Shown: positions 27,391 through 36,858, numbered from the stretch's first letter. The stretch: DNA of 64,000 nt from DASZHJ01 sp035517495 (GCA_035517495.1 DATIYT010000113.1:43984-107983), one strand, 5' to 3'. Numbers and translations are program-made. The notes: a model not told the origin generated them from the sequence alone.

Positions 27391-27790
27391 GATTGTCGCC
27401 CTCCTCTCTCAGCCGGACTCGCGTTCGCTGCTTGAACGCAAGGGGCGTTGCTACCTGCATTTAGAGAAGCTGGCGATCCGAAACTTGCTCATGAATTTTC
27501 AATTGTGGTTGCGCGGCACTGACGTCGCTCTGACCATAACCGGACGCATCCTGGTCGATCAAAGTTGGACAATGTTATGGGCCGTTTGGGGTCAAACTGA
27601 GTAGTCGGGGACCAGAAAGACTACGACCGCTTTGCCCCCTAACAGCGGACATTCCCCTTGAGAGGCGCCGCTCCCGAGAGGTGCCGCCCCCCGGACTGTA
27701 GATCATCCGATCGGTGCGTTGTGATGAGCGGGCACGAAAATTGCGTCGTGCTTCCGCGAACTCTGGCCATCGCCGATACTCTCTCTGCGC
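27391..27790. other. Intergenic region with repeat copy C
   Basis: No gene is supported. A candidate promoter for the thioesterase should lie near 27391-27450, and the repeat copy C is at 27625-27652. The rest lies downstream of the anti-sigma gene and shows no clear terminator. Confidence 0.45.
27625..27652. repeat. Dispersed CCGCTTT/GCGGAC-type repeat, copy C
   Basis: GACCGCTTTGCCCCCTAACA followed by GCGGACAT is the best-preserved of the three copies, with CCGCTTT and GCGGACAT halves around a C-rich centre. Confidence 0.45.
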
Positions 27791-28477
27791 CTACATCGCC
27801 TTTAATGCACCGACAAACACCACCGGACCGGTCGGTTGTTTGGTGGGCGAGCCGCCCGGAGGCTCGACGCTGATCGCGAGCGTTGCGCCGTCGCGCACGA
27901 CGTCCGGCAGGCCGCCGAGCCGGAGCACGCCGTCGGGAGGAATGACGCCGAGAGATTGCGGCTGCGCGCCGCCAGGAGCGATGGCCCAGAGTTCGAAGAC
28001 CCGATCGCTCGGCGGCGTCCCGCCGGCCACAGCGCGAACCAGTAAACCAGCGCGCCCGGCTGTTGCAACCCAGCTTGCCTGGTCCTGCTGCGGCGCATGG
28101 AGGACAGCGACGAAGCTCGGCGCCGACGACATTGGCGTCAACGTGATATAGAGCGCAAGACCGGCCGCGGCGGCTGCAAAACCCGCAGTTGACCAGCGCC
28201 ATGGCGTGGCCCTGTTCCACCATCGCGACGAGCTAGGATTCCGCGCTGGACCGTCGAGCCGCGCGACGATCCCGCCCCATACACCCGCCGGCGGTTCGAC
28301 CGGTGACGCGAGCGCCGACAGCGGGTGGAGATGTTCCGCCCAAAACGCAACCGCGCGACGGAGCTCCGCGTTGGTTGCGAGAGCGGCTTCGATTTCTTGC
28401 GCGTCATGCGGCTCAAGAACGCCTAGAACGTACTCGCCGGCCAACGCATCAAGCTCGTCGGGGGTTTCGGGGATCAT
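27791..28477 (-). CDS. RskA-type anti-sigma factor
   Basis: This membrane anti-sigma factor would hold the ECF sigma factor encoded just upstream. The N-terminal zinc-finger-like region is seen in DALAGEYVLGVLEPHDAQEIE, without the Cys pair of classical ZAS domains. One membrane helix lies at about residues 95-115 (TAGFAAAAAGLALYITL). The C-terminal periplasmic RskA domain includes VFELWAIAPGGAQPQSLGVI. The start overlaps the sigma stop (ATGA). Release presumably needs periplasmic cleavage, as for Mycobacterium RskA. Confidence 0.92.
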   Translation of the reverse strand: MIPETPDELDALAGEYVLGVLEPHDAQEIEAALATNAELRRAVAFWAEHLHPLSALASPVEPPAGVWGGIVARLDGPARNPSSSRWWNRATPWRWSTAGFAAAAAGLALYITLTPMSSAPSFVAVLHAPQQDQASWVATAGRAGLLVRAVAGGTPPSDRVFELWAIAPGGAQPQSLGVIPPDGVLRLGGLPDVVRDGATLAISVEPPGGSPTKQPTGPVVFVGALKAM

Positions 28478-29031
28478 GATTGAAGACAGCTCCGGAGTGC
28501 GAGTAATCCTCGCCGCACCCAGCTCTTGACGCTGCCAAGCGGCGCCGAAAGACGCTGCGCGATCTCCGCATGCGAGAATCCGTCGACGAAAGCCAGCACT
28601 ACGCAGCGCCGCTGATTCTCGTCGAGCGAGGCGAGGCAGCGGCGCAACGCCACCGCCTCGGCTTTGGCGTCGATCTGCTCGATCACGTTCGGTTCGACTG
28701 CTTCATCGCCAAGCGAAGGATCCCCGGAGGGGATCTCGCGGCCGAGCTTGCGCACGGCATCGAGCGCTCGGAAGCGCACGATGCCCGTGAGCCAGGCCGA
28801 TCCCGCGCCTCGCTCCGCCGAAAAGGTCCGGGCGTTCTGCCAGACCTGAATGAACACATCCTGCAGAACATCGGCGGCAATCTCCGGGCGGCGCACGATG
28901 CGGAGCGCGATGCCATATAGCCGCCGGGACTCGAGTTCGTACAGTCGCTTCAGCGCGCTGCGGCTGCCGCGCCCGACGGCCGCGATCAAGATCGCACTAG
29001 AGGACAGCGCTGTCGCCTGGTTATCGTCCAT
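28474..29031 (-). CDS. ECF RNA polymerase sigma factor (RpoE/SigK-like)
   Basis: The 185-residue protein has sigma region 2 (ALKRLYELESRRLYGIALRI ... VLQDVFIQVWQNA) and region 4 (LDENQRRCVVLAFVDGFSHAEIAQRL ... VKSWVRRGL). It is co-transcribed with its anti-sigma factor and divergent from a fasciclin-domain gene. That trio is common in alphaproteobacteria and suggests the fasciclin gene is a target. A GTG at 29067 is an alternative start; the ATG at 29031 fits the family length better. Confidence 0.94.
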   Translation of the reverse strand: MDDNQATALSSSAILIAAVGRGSRSALKRLYELESRRLYGIALRIVRRPEIAADVLQDVFIQVWQNARTFSAERGAGSAWLTGIVRFRALDAVRKLGREIPSGDPSLGDEAVEPNVIEQIDAKAEAVALRRCLASLDENQRRCVVLAFVDGFSHAEIAQRLSAPLGSVKSWVRRGLLALRSCLQS

Positions 29032-29294
29032 GAAAAGCGCAGCCAGGGGCCCATTTTCGGGCCGCACCGTGCCGCGAAACCTCGGCCCTGTCCACCCGAA
29101 GGGGTGCTGCGCTGCCCGATATCACTCTAACCGCTCCTGATTCCGAGGCGTTATCCACAGTTACGCGCCGCGCCGCCGCCCGGATGCGAAGCGCTGCATC
29201 CACTCGACGACCTCGCCCGTAGAGGGAATGTAGGCCGCGCTGGCTGAGGACGGGCCGAGGTCCGCGGCGGATAGATAAGGGAGCACGAGGATCC

Positions 29295-29849
29295 ATGACC
29301 AAGGTCAAATTGTTGAGCGCCACTGTTATTATCGCGCTCGCATGCGTCGGTAACGCCACTGCCGCGAACGACCCCATGGTCGGCGGCGCCGCGATGTACG
29401 ACACCAAGAACATCATTCAGAATGCCATAAACTCGAAGGACCACACCACGCTGGTCGCTGCGGTTAAGGCCGGCGGGCTAGTGGATACGCTTGAAGGCCC
29501 TGGGCCCTTCACCGTCTTCGCTCCGACCAACGCCGCCTTCGCGGCGCTGACGCCGGGCACGGTGGACACGTTGTTGAAGCCCGAGAACAAGGCAACGCTC
29601 GACAAGATATTGACCTACCACGTCGTACCCGGCCGGTTCGATTCGAAGACCCTCGACCAGCAGATTATGAGCGGTGGCGGCAGGGCGACGCTCAAGACCG
29701 TGCAGGGCGACATGCTGACGGTAACGGGTAGCGGGAAGAACCTCATGGTGACGGACGACAAGGGCAACACCGCGAAGGTCACGATCGCCGACGTGTACCA
29801 GAGCAACGGTGTCATTCTGGTTGTCGACAAGGTGCTGATGCCGAACTAA
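29295..29849 (+). CDS. Secreted fasciclin-domain protein
   Basis: The 184-residue product has a Sec signal (about residues 1-23, ending NATA) and one fasciclin domain: IIQNAINSKDHTTLVAAVKAGGLVD, GPFTVFAPTNAAFAAL, ILTYHVVPGRF and VIDKVLMP-type ending VILVVDKVLMPN. Fasciclin domains mediate adhesion or surface stress responses. It is divergent from the ECF sigma gene with 263 bases between, a likely promoter region for both, although no clear ECF -35/-10 pair can be named with confidence. Confidence 0.92.
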   Translation: MTKVKLLSATVIIALACVGNATAANDPMVGGAAMYDTKNIIQNAINSKDHTTLVAAVKAGGLVDTLEGPGPFTVFAPTNAAFAALTPGTVDTLLKPENKATLDKILTYHVVPGRFDSKTLDQQIMSGGGRATLKTVQGDMLTVTGSGKNLMVTDDKGNTAKVTIADVYQSNGVILVVDKVLMPN

Positions 29850-29864
29850 TCGGCGCCGACAGTC

Positions 29865-29907
29865 GATGCCGAGCGCGCGGTCTCCGCAGGCTGCGCCGCT
29901 CGGCATC
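29865..29907. terminator. Hairpin after fasciclin gene
   Basis: An eleven-base-pair perfect stem (GATGCCGAGCG with CGCTCGGCATC) and a 21-base loop lies between the fasciclin stop and the convergent DUF924 gene. There is no strong U-tract, so terminator function is probable, not certain. Confidence 0.5.
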
Positions 29908-29992
29908 CTCTGCTGTCCAACTGGGGCCGGTCGTGGACCGGCCTGATTGCGGCGAGAGCGTCCGAATTTCATGAGTCCACGGCCCAGTTAGC

Positions 29993-30544
29993 TCAAAACG
30001 ACGTCGGCGACTCCCGGAGGTATAATTCCTCTTCGGCCGTATTCTTGCGCCCGAGCGTTTCGTTGCGGTGGGGGTAACGGCCGAACCGCGCAATGATCTC
30101 GCGATGCTCGCGCGCGGACTCACTATCGCCATGCACGCGGAGAAAAAGGTCGTGATCCCCAAGCGATTCACTATGCATCAGCGGCATGTGAAAAAAGTCG
30201 AGCTCGGCTTGCCCCACGCCCCGGTCGAATCCCTTCTCGATTGCTTCCTTGCAGAATCGAGCGGCCAGTTCGTCGGCGGCGAAGGCGCGGGGCGAGCCGC
30301 GGAACATGTTTCGCGGGAACTGATCCAGCACCACGATGAGAGCAAGCATCGATCGGGGATCCGCGCGCCAAGAGTCCAGCCGTCCCGCAACCGCCGCCTC
30401 ATAGGTCGCTAGAAAGCGGTTGCGTATCTCGGCATCGAATTGAGCGTCCCTCGCATACCAGCGCTCTTCCTGCCCCGGCGCGAACCAGAACGCCAGGACC
30501 TCTTCGGGCGACGCAATGGACCTGCGGCTCTCTCCGGCGGGCAA
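29993..30544 (-). CDS. DUF924 family protein
   Basis: This is an alpha-helical TPR-like protein of the DUF924 family, function unknown. The conserved stretches are EEVLAFWFAPGQEERWY, VVLDQFPRNMFRGSPRAFAAD and DFFHMPLMHSESLGDHD. A TTG start at 30544 lies two bases after the paaK stop and follows an AAGGAA site, giving 183 residues of normal length. The longer frame to 30613 would overlap paaK by 68 bases. Coupling to paaK is likely from position only. Confidence 0.88.
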   Translation of the reverse strand: MPAGESRRSIASPEEVLAFWFAPGQEERWYARDAQFDAEIRNRFLATYEAAVAGRLDSWRADPRSMLALIVVLDQFPRNMFRGSPRAFAADELAARFCKEAIEKGFDRGVGQAELDFFHMPLMHSESLGDHDLFLRVHGDSESAREHREIIARFGRYPHRNETLGRKNTAEEELYLRESPTSF

Positions 30545-30545
30545 G

Positions 30546-31871
30546 CTAGGCTCGTTCCTTCGGCCGCAAATCGAGGATGCGCTGGGCCTTGCCGGCGGAG
30601 CGCTCGACCCCACTGGGAGGCACGACTTCCACGGCGGCGGTAAGGCCGATCAGAGCCTTGATGCGATGGGCCAGCTCGCGGCTGCTGGCTTCGCGCGCAG
30701 ACTCCTCCGCGGCGTCCGGGCGCGCTTCGACGCGGAGGGTCAGCCGGTCTAGACGGCCGTCGCGATGCAGCTGGATCAAGTAGTGCGGCGCGAGCCGACG
30801 GTCCGCCAGGATCAACTCCTCGAGCTGGCTCGGAAATAAGTTGACGCCACGGATGATCAGCATGTCGTCGCTGCGTCCGGTGATCCTCTCGACCCGCCGC
30901 ATCGAGCGCGCGGTTCCCGGCAGCAGCCGCGTCAGATCGCGCGTGCGATAGCGGATCACCGGCATTGCTTCCTTGGTGAGCGACGTGAACACCAGCTCGC
31001 CGCGTTCGCCGTCCGGCAGCACCGCGCCGGTCGCGGGGGCGACGATCTCCGGATAGAAATGGTCTTCCCAGACGTGCAGCCCGTCCTTGGTTTCGATGCA
31101 TTCATTGGCGACGCCGGGGCCGATCACCTCGGAAAGGCCGTAGATGTCGACGGCGTGCATGTCGAAGGCATCTTCGATTTCCGCGCGCATGGGCTCGGTC
31201 CAGGGCTCGGCGCCGAAGATGCCGAGCTTGAGCGCGGTGGACCGGGGATCGTGGCCCTGGGCACGGAATGCGTCGAGAATGGCAAGCATGTAGCTGGGCG
31301 TCACCATGATGACTCCGGGCGCGAAATCCCGGATGAGCTGCACCTGCCGCTCCGTCATCCCGCCGGAGACCGGGATCACCATGCAGCCGAGCCGCTCTGC
31401 TCCATAATGCGCGCCGAGCCCGCCCGTGAAGAGGCCGTAGCCATAAGCGATATGGACGCGCATGCCCGGCCGCGCGCCGGCGGCGCGCATCGATCGCGCG
31501 ACCACGCCGCTCCAGGTCTCGAGGTCGCGCCGCGAGTATCCCACCACCGTCGGCTTTCCCGTCGTTCCCGAGGAAGCGTGGACACGAACCACTTGGTGCT
31601 CCGGCACGGCGAACATGCCGAAGGGATAGTTGGCCCGCAGGTCCTGCTTGGTGGTGAATGGAAACTTTGCGAGATCGCTCAACTCCTTGAGATCGTCGGG
31701 ATGCACACCGGCCGCGTCGAAGGCGCGTCGGTAATGGGCGACGTTGTCATAGGCATGTCGCAGCGACCACTTGAGCCTCTCAAGCTGCAGGTGCGTGATT
31801 TCGTCACGCGAGGCAATTTCGATGGGATCGAGCTCATCTCGCCGCGGCGCAAGATCGACGCGTTTGCTCAT
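30546..31871 (-). CDS. paaK: Phenylacetate-CoA ligase
   Basis: This AMP-forming ligase activates phenylacetate, or a related aryl acid, to its CoA thioester. The P-loop-like motif SSGTTGKPTVVGYSRRDL is present, as are the YGLSEVIGPGVANECIE segment and the C-terminal RITGRSDDMLIIRGVNLFPSQLEELIL hinge. The start at 31871 (MSKRVDLAPRRDELDP) gives 441 residues, close to known PaaK; the longer frame runs into the upstream gene. No further phenylacetate genes are adjacent. The PaaI thioesterase and DpgC-like gene in the window handle similar aryl-CoA chemistry. Confidence 0.93.
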   Translation of the reverse strand: MSKRVDLAPRRDELDPIEIASRDEITHLQLERLKWSLRHAYDNVAHYRRAFDAAGVHPDDLKELSDLAKFPFTTKQDLRANYPFGMFAVPEHQVVRVHASSGTTGKPTVVGYSRRDLETWSGVVARSMRAAGARPGMRVHIAYGYGLFTGGLGAHYGAERLGCMVIPVSGGMTERQVQLIRDFAPGVIMVTPSYMLAILDAFRAQGHDPRSTALKLGIFGAEPWTEPMRAEIEDAFDMHAVDIYGLSEVIGPGVANECIETKDGLHVWEDHFYPEIVAPATGAVLPDGERGELVFTSLTKEAMPVIRYRTRDLTRLLPGTARSMRRVERITGRSDDMLIIRGVNLFPSQLEELILADRRLAPHYLIQLHRDGRLDRLTLRVEARPDAAEESAREASSRELAHRIKALIGLTAAVEVVPPSGVERSAGKAQRILDLRPKERA

Positions 31872-31914
31872 GAGCGCTGAGCCGACGCTTCCGCCATTGC
31901 CGCGTTCGTAGGTT

Positions 31915-33690
31915 TCATACGGCGGCGCGCCGCTTGATCCGCGCTTCTGTCTGGTGACGCTCCTTGACGACCGCGGATTTGGCGGCGTCATGCACGGTGA
32001 AGAGATCGAGCCGGTCTAGCTCGGCCTCGGCCGGCGGCGTGAGCGCTTGATCCATGTAGTGACGTGCCTGGGGATCGCGCGCGAGGCGGCGGCGGACTTT
32101 GCCCATCCGCCAGATCAGGCGCGTCATCTCGACGTGCTTGTGAAGGGTCTCGGCGATGTAGCGGGGATAAAAGGTGAGGGGGTTCTCGATCGGCATCCCC
32201 GGACGGCGGTCGCGCCTGTAACGGCGCCTCAGATAACCGCCTTCCAAGGGATGAATCTTCTCGACCCCGCTGCAGAAGCGGAACCACTGGAGCAAAAATT
32301 GCGTGGTTGGGAGCCAGTGGTCGTTTGCGGCCGCGCGTCGCATCACCGTCACCGTATGCTCGTCCGAATAATAGGAGGCCCATGCGTCGCGATAAGCGCG
32401 CGCCCATTCCTCCTTGGACATGCGGGGATGCGCGGTCGTGAAGTGTTCGAGGTCGTAGTTGTTGAGGTCGGGGTCCATCGCGATGCCTTTGTCGAACAGC
32501 ACCTTGTGGTCCTCCGACCCCGGCAGCGGCGTAAGCGAGAAGAATTCGACGCAGTCGAGTGGTAGCTCGCGCTTGATGATGTCGATGTCGCGCAGAATCG
32601 ACTCCCGCGTGTCGTTGGGAAATCCTATGATGTACCCGGCCACGGTCTGGACGCGCACGCGCCGCCACTCCAGCACCATTTCGCGGTACTCGGTGATCTT
32701 GTTCTGGCGTTTTTTGGCGCCGATCAGGCTCTCGGGGTTGATGCTTTCGAGGCCGATGAAGACTCGATTGACGCCGGCACGCGCCGCCTTGGCGATGAAA
32801 TTGGGATTGCGATGGCAGAGCGTGTCGACCTGGATGACAAACTTGATGTCCATCTTGTCTTCTTCGCGCAGCTTGATCAGCCGATCGAAGATGCTCTCCC
32901 AGTCCTTGTTGCGCGCGAAGTTGTCGTCGGTGATGAAAAAGCGGATTACGCCCTGAGCGACGTTGCTGCGGATGATGCGCTCGACGTCATCAGCGGAGCG
33001 GCGACGCGATTTCCGACCCTGCACGTTGATGATGGTGCAGAAGGAGCATTGGAAAGGGCAGCCGCGTCCGGCATCGAAACTGCTAAGCCGGCCCCCGGTG
33101 CGGCTCACGCGAAAGGCCGGCAGAATGGGCGGCGTGACGCCTTCGAGGTTCGGCAGGTCGTTCATATAGTTGTAGAGCGGCTTGAGCGCCCCAGCCCAGG
33201 CGTCGCACAGCACTTCCTCGAAACGGCCTTCCGCCTCGCCCGCGAAAAGCGAGACGCCCAAGCGCTGCGCTTCCTTTAGCTCCGGCGTCAACTCCGGCAG
33301 CATCGCGAGGCAACCCGAGACGTGGAAGCCGCCGATGCAAACCTGGATACCCTCGGCGCGCAGCTCGCGTGCGATATCCATGGCGCGCGGAAACTGGTTC
33401 GACTGCACGCCGACGAGGCCGACCATTCCATGCCCCGCCGCCTTGATCTGCGCCGCGATCCGCTTCGGGCGGATGCGGGTATTGGTCTCGTCGAGCGCCG
33501 TCAACTCGATCTTGACATTGTCGCCGAGAATCCCCCGCTCGCCGCAATCGAGTGCGAGGCCATAAAGCACTGCGAGGGTGTTCGAGGGAATGGCCGAGCG
33601 CAGCCACTGAAGGACGTAGCCCTGGTCGTCGTAATGCGACGGCTTGATCAACACCAGGGCGAAGCGCTCCGGCCCTACTTTGATGGTCAT
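31915..33690 (-). CDS. B12-binding-type radical SAM protein of unknown function
   Basis: The 591-residue protein has an N-terminal B12-binding-like domain (residues about 10-160), then the radical SAM cluster motif CPFQCSFC at 211-218, whose Cys211, Cys215 and Cys218 ligate the iron-sulfur cluster. The usual DxHxxG cobalamin motif is not visible. Well conserved blocks include VQSNQFPRAMDIARELRAEG, IINVQGRKSRRRS and PLPGSEDHKVLFDKGIAMDPD. The ATG at 33690 follows a GAGGGG site and excludes the longer frame. Relatives occur in many bacteria but lack an assigned reaction; methylation or rearrangement of a lipid or peptide is possible. Confidence 0.88.
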   Translation of the reverse strand: MTIKVGPERFALVLIKPSHYDDQGYVLQWLRSAIPSNTLAVLYGLALDCGERGILGDNVKIELTALDETNTRIRPKRIAAQIKAAGHGMVGLVGVQSNQFPRAMDIARELRAEGIQVCIGGFHVSGCLAMLPELTPELKEAQRLGVSLFAGEAEGRFEEVLCDAWAGALKPLYNYMNDLPNLEGVTPPILPAFRVSRTGGRLSSFDAGRGCPFQCSFCTIINVQGRKSRRRSADDVERIIRSNVAQGVIRFFITDDNFARNKDWESIFDRLIKLREEDKMDIKFVIQVDTLCHRNPNFIAKAARAGVNRVFIGLESINPESLIGAKKRQNKITEYREMVLEWRRVRVQTVAGYIIGFPNDTRESILRDIDIIKRELPLDCVEFFSLTPLPGSEDHKVLFDKGIAMDPDLNNYDLEHFTTAHPRMSKEEWARAYRDAWASYYSDEHTVTVMRRAAANDHWLPTTQFLLQWFRFCSGVEKIHPLEGGYLRRRYRRDRRPGMPIENPLTFYPRYIAETLHKHVEMTRLIWRMGKVRRRLARDPQARHYMDQALTPPAEAELDRLDLFTVHDAAKSAVVKERHQTEARIKRRAAV

Positions 33691-33808
33691 ACCCCTCAAC
33701 CCCCTCATGTCCCTCGCTCGAAAGTATCGCATGAAACGCCGGTTGTCTGGAACCGGCAGCTTCGGCGCACGCGCGTTGCTCCGGTGCGGCGGTTCGCGGA
33801 CGCCGTGG

Positions 33809-36664
33809 CTAGGCTCGCCGTCTTTTATGCTCGGCATCCGCCCGGGTCAGATAGGCGCGCAGATATTGGCCCGTGTAGCTCGCGGAGACGGCCGCGATCT
33901 GTTCCGGAGTACCGGTAGCGACCACCCGCCCGCCGCCCGCGCCGCCCTCGGGACCCAGATCGATGATCCAATCGGCGGTCTTGATGACTTCGAGGTTGTG
34001 CTCGATGACGAGCACGGTGTTGCCCTGCTGCACCAGGGCATGCAGCACATCCAAAAGCTTGCGTACGTCCTCGAAATGAAGGCCGGTCGTGGGTTCGTCG
34101 AGAATATAAAGCGTGCGGCCGGTCGCGCGTCGCGAAAGTTCCTTGGCGAGCTTCACGCGCTGCGCCTCGCCGCCCGAAAGCGTGGTGGCGGGCTGGCCGA
34201 TCTTGATGTAGTCGAGCCCGACCCTTCGCAGGGTCACCAGCTTTTCGCGGATGGCGGGCACCGCCGCGAAGAATTCGCTGCCTTCCTCCACCGTCATATC
34301 CAGCACGTCGGCGATGCTCTTGTCCTTGAACAGCACTTCTAGGGTCTCGCGGTTGTAGCGCTTGCCCTTGCACTGATCGCATTGCACGTAAACGTCCGGC
34401 AGGAAGTGCATTTCGATCTTGAGAACGCCGTCTCCCTGGCAGGCCTCGCAGCGCCCGCCCTTCACGTTGAACGAGAACCGGCCGGGCGCGTAGCCGCGAG
34501 CTTTCGCCTCCGGCAATCCCGCAAACCAGTCGCGGATCGGCGTGAACGCACCGGTATATGTGGCGGGGTTGGAACGCGGCGTGCGGCCGATCGGCGATTG
34601 ATCGATGTCGACGATCTTGTCGAGATGCTCGGCGCCCTCGATGCGGTCATGCTCGCCCGCATGCTCGCGCGCTCCCATCAGCCGCCGCGCCAGCGCCTTG
34701 TAGAGGGTTTCGATGACGAGGGTGGATTTGCCGCCGCCGGAAACACCGGTGATGCAGGTGAAGGTGCCCAGCGGAAGGTCCACGGAAATGTTCTGCAGAT
34801 TGTTGGCCCGCGCTCCCACGACCCTGAGCTTCTGACCAAGGCGGCCGGCGCGGCGGATCTCAGGCACGGCGATACGGCGGCGGCCGGTCAGGTATTGCGC
34901 CGTGATGCTGTCGGGGACGGCCATCACCTGCTCAGGGCGCCCCGCCGCCACCACATGGCCGCCATGCACCCCGGCGCCCGGTCCCATGTCGATCAGATAG
35001 TCGGCGTTGCGGATCGCTTCCTCGTCGTGCTCGACCACGATCACGGTATTGCCGAGGTCGCGCAGGCGCTTCAATGTCGCAAGCAGGCGGTCGTTATCGC
35101 GCTGATGCAGGCCAATCGACGGCTCGTCCAGCACATAGAGCACACCGGTGAGGCCCGAACCGATCTGCGAGGCCAAGCGAATACGCTGGCTCTCGCCGCC
35201 CGAAAGCGTGCCCGAGTTGCGCGCCAAGGTCAGGTACTCGAGCCCGACATTCCTGAGGAATCCCAGACGCTCGTTGATCTCCTTGAGCACGCGCTCGGCA
35301 ATCTCGCGATGCTTCCGGGTCAAATGCTGCGCCAAAGATCCGAACCAATCGGCTGCTTCGGTGATCGAAAACTCCGCGACCTCGCTGATGTTGAGCCGGT
35401 GAATTTTGACCGCGAGCGCCTCGGGCTTGAGGCGCTTGCCATGACAGGTCTCGCATTCCGTCGTGTTCTGGTAGCGGCCCAGCTCCTCCTTGAGCCAAGA
35501 GCTGTCGGTCTCCTTCCAGCGGCGTTCCATGTTGGGAATGACGCCCTCGAAAGGCCGCCTGGTGGTGTAGGCACGGAGCCCGTCGTCGTACTTCATCGCG
35601 ATCTCGGTGCCGCCCGAGCCGAAGAGGATTGCCTTCTGCACGGGCTCCGGGATGTCCTTCCAGGGATCGTTGGCGCTGATCTTGTAGTGACGCGCGAGGC
35701 TATCGAGGGTTTGCGTGTAGTACTGCGAACTGGAGTTGGCCCAGGGCGCGATCGCACCCTGGCGCAGGCTCAGCCGCTCGTCCGGCACCACCAACTCGGG
35801 ATCGAAGTAGAGCTTGGTGCCGAGCCCGTCGCAGGCGGGGCACGCACCGAAAGGATTGTTGAACGAAAACAGGCGCGGTTCGATCTCGGGAATGGTGAAG
35901 CCGGAGACGGGGCAGGCGAATTTGGCCGAGAAGATCGTGCGCTCGGCGGTATCGGCGTTTTCGGCGATTGCTAGGCCATCGGCGAGATCGAGCGCGGTTT
36001 CGAGTGAATCCGCGAGGCGATTGCCGAGATCGGCGCGCACCACGATACGGTCCACCACCACTTCGATATCGTGCTTGAGCTTCTTGTTGAGGGCGGGCAC
36101 GGCATCGATCTCCAGCATTTTGCCGTCGACCTTGACCCGCTGAAAGCCGCGCTTCTGATAGTCCGCCAACTCTTTGCGGTACTCGCCCTTGCGCCCGCGC
36201 ACCACCGGCGCCAACAGGTAAAGCCGCGTTCCCTCTTTCATGGCGAGGATACGGTCTACCATCTGCGAGACGGTCTGGCTCTCGATGGGCAAACCGGTCG
36301 CGGGCGAATAGGGGATGCCGATCCTCGCCCACAGCAGGCGCATGTAATCGTAGATTTCGGTGACCGTGCCGACCGTGGAGCGAGGGTTGCGCGATGTGGT
36401 CTTCTGTTCAATCGAAATCGCGGGCGAGAGGCCCTCGATCGAGTCGACGTCGGGCTTCTGCATCAGCTCGAGGAATTGCCGCGCATAGGCCGAGAGGCTC
36501 TCGACGTAGCGCCGCTGGCCTTCGGCATAAATCGTGTCGAAGGCAAGCGAGGACTTGCCGGAGCCCGAGAGCCCGGTGAGCACCACCAGGCTGTCGCGCG
36601 GCATTTCTACGTCGATGTTCTTCAGATTGTGTTCGCGCGCGCCGCGAACGCGGATGAGCTGCAT
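33809..36664 (-). CDS. uvrA: Excinuclease ABC subunit A
   Basis: UvrA is the damage-recognition ATPase of nucleotide excision repair. The 951-residue protein shows two ABC ATPase units (Walker A at GLSGSGKSSLAFDTIYAEGQ and GVSGGGKSTLV), two signature LSGGE motifs, and the zinc-binding segments CPACDGLG, CETCHGKRLK and CEACQGDG ... CDQCKGKRYN. The start at 36664 gives MQLIRVRGAREHNLKNID; longer frames upstream are unrelated. It is divergent from ssb, the classical uvrA-ssb arrangement. Confidence 0.98.
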   Translation of the reverse strand: MQLIRVRGAREHNLKNIDVEMPRDSLVVLTGLSGSGKSSLAFDTIYAEGQRRYVESLSAYARQFLELMQKPDVDSIEGLSPAISIEQKTTSRNPRSTVGTVTEIYDYMRLLWARIGIPYSPATGLPIESQTVSQMVDRILAMKEGTRLYLLAPVVRGRKGEYRKELADYQKRGFQRVKVDGKMLEIDAVPALNKKLKHDIEVVVDRIVVRADLGNRLADSLETALDLADGLAIAENADTAERTIFSAKFACPVSGFTIPEIEPRLFSFNNPFGACPACDGLGTKLYFDPELVVPDERLSLRQGAIAPWANSSSQYYTQTLDSLARHYKISANDPWKDIPEPVQKAILFGSGGTEIAMKYDDGLRAYTTRRPFEGVIPNMERRWKETDSSWLKEELGRYQNTTECETCHGKRLKPEALAVKIHRLNISEVAEFSITEAADWFGSLAQHLTRKHREIAERVLKEINERLGFLRNVGLEYLTLARNSGTLSGGESQRIRLASQIGSGLTGVLYVLDEPSIGLHQRDNDRLLATLKRLRDLGNTVIVVEHDEEAIRNADYLIDMGPGAGVHGGHVVAAGRPEQVMAVPDSITAQYLTGRRRIAVPEIRRAGRLGQKLRVVGARANNLQNISVDLPLGTFTCITGVSGGGKSTLVIETLYKALARRLMGAREHAGEHDRIEGAEHLDKIVDIDQSPIGRTPRSNPATYTGAFTPIRDWFAGLPEAKARGYAPGRFSFNVKGGRCEACQGDGVLKIEMHFLPDVYVQCDQCKGKRYNRETLEVLFKDKSIADVLDMTVEEGSEFFAAVPAIREKLVTLRRVGLDYIKIGQPATTLSGGEAQRVKLAKELSRRATGRTLYILDEPTTGLHFEDVRKLLDVLHALVQQGNTVLVIEHNLEVIKTADWIIDLGPEGGAGGGRVVATGTPEQIAAVSASYTGQYLRAYLTRADAEHKRRRA

Positions 36665-36794
36665 GGGCCTTTCAAGGACTGGGTTACGGGTGCGGATTAT
36701 ACCGGGACATCTCGCGGCAAATCGACTCTTTGGGGAATAGTCCTGTGGGTCAAGCGGTTGGAGGGTGGCGTGGGACCATGACAAGGCCCGCCGC

Positions 36795-36809
36795 GTTCGT
36801 GCTATGGTC
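36795..36809. promoter_or_regulatory. Near-match to alphaproteobacterial SOS box
   Basis: In the 194 bases shared by uvrA and ssb the sequence GTTC-N7-GGTC differs in one position from the alphaproteobacterial LexA box GTTC-N7-GTTC. It lies 49 bases before ssb and 130 before uvrA. LexA control of one or both genes is plausible but not proven. Confidence 0.4.
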
Positions 36810-36858
36810 CTCATGCGAGGCGCCGGCGGCAAGCGCAAAAAACCGAGGGGAGCAATCC

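Noticed and set aside
34382..35974. 530-codon plus-strand open frame antisense to uvrA
   Set aside because: Low-complexity shadow; uvrA on the other strand is complete.
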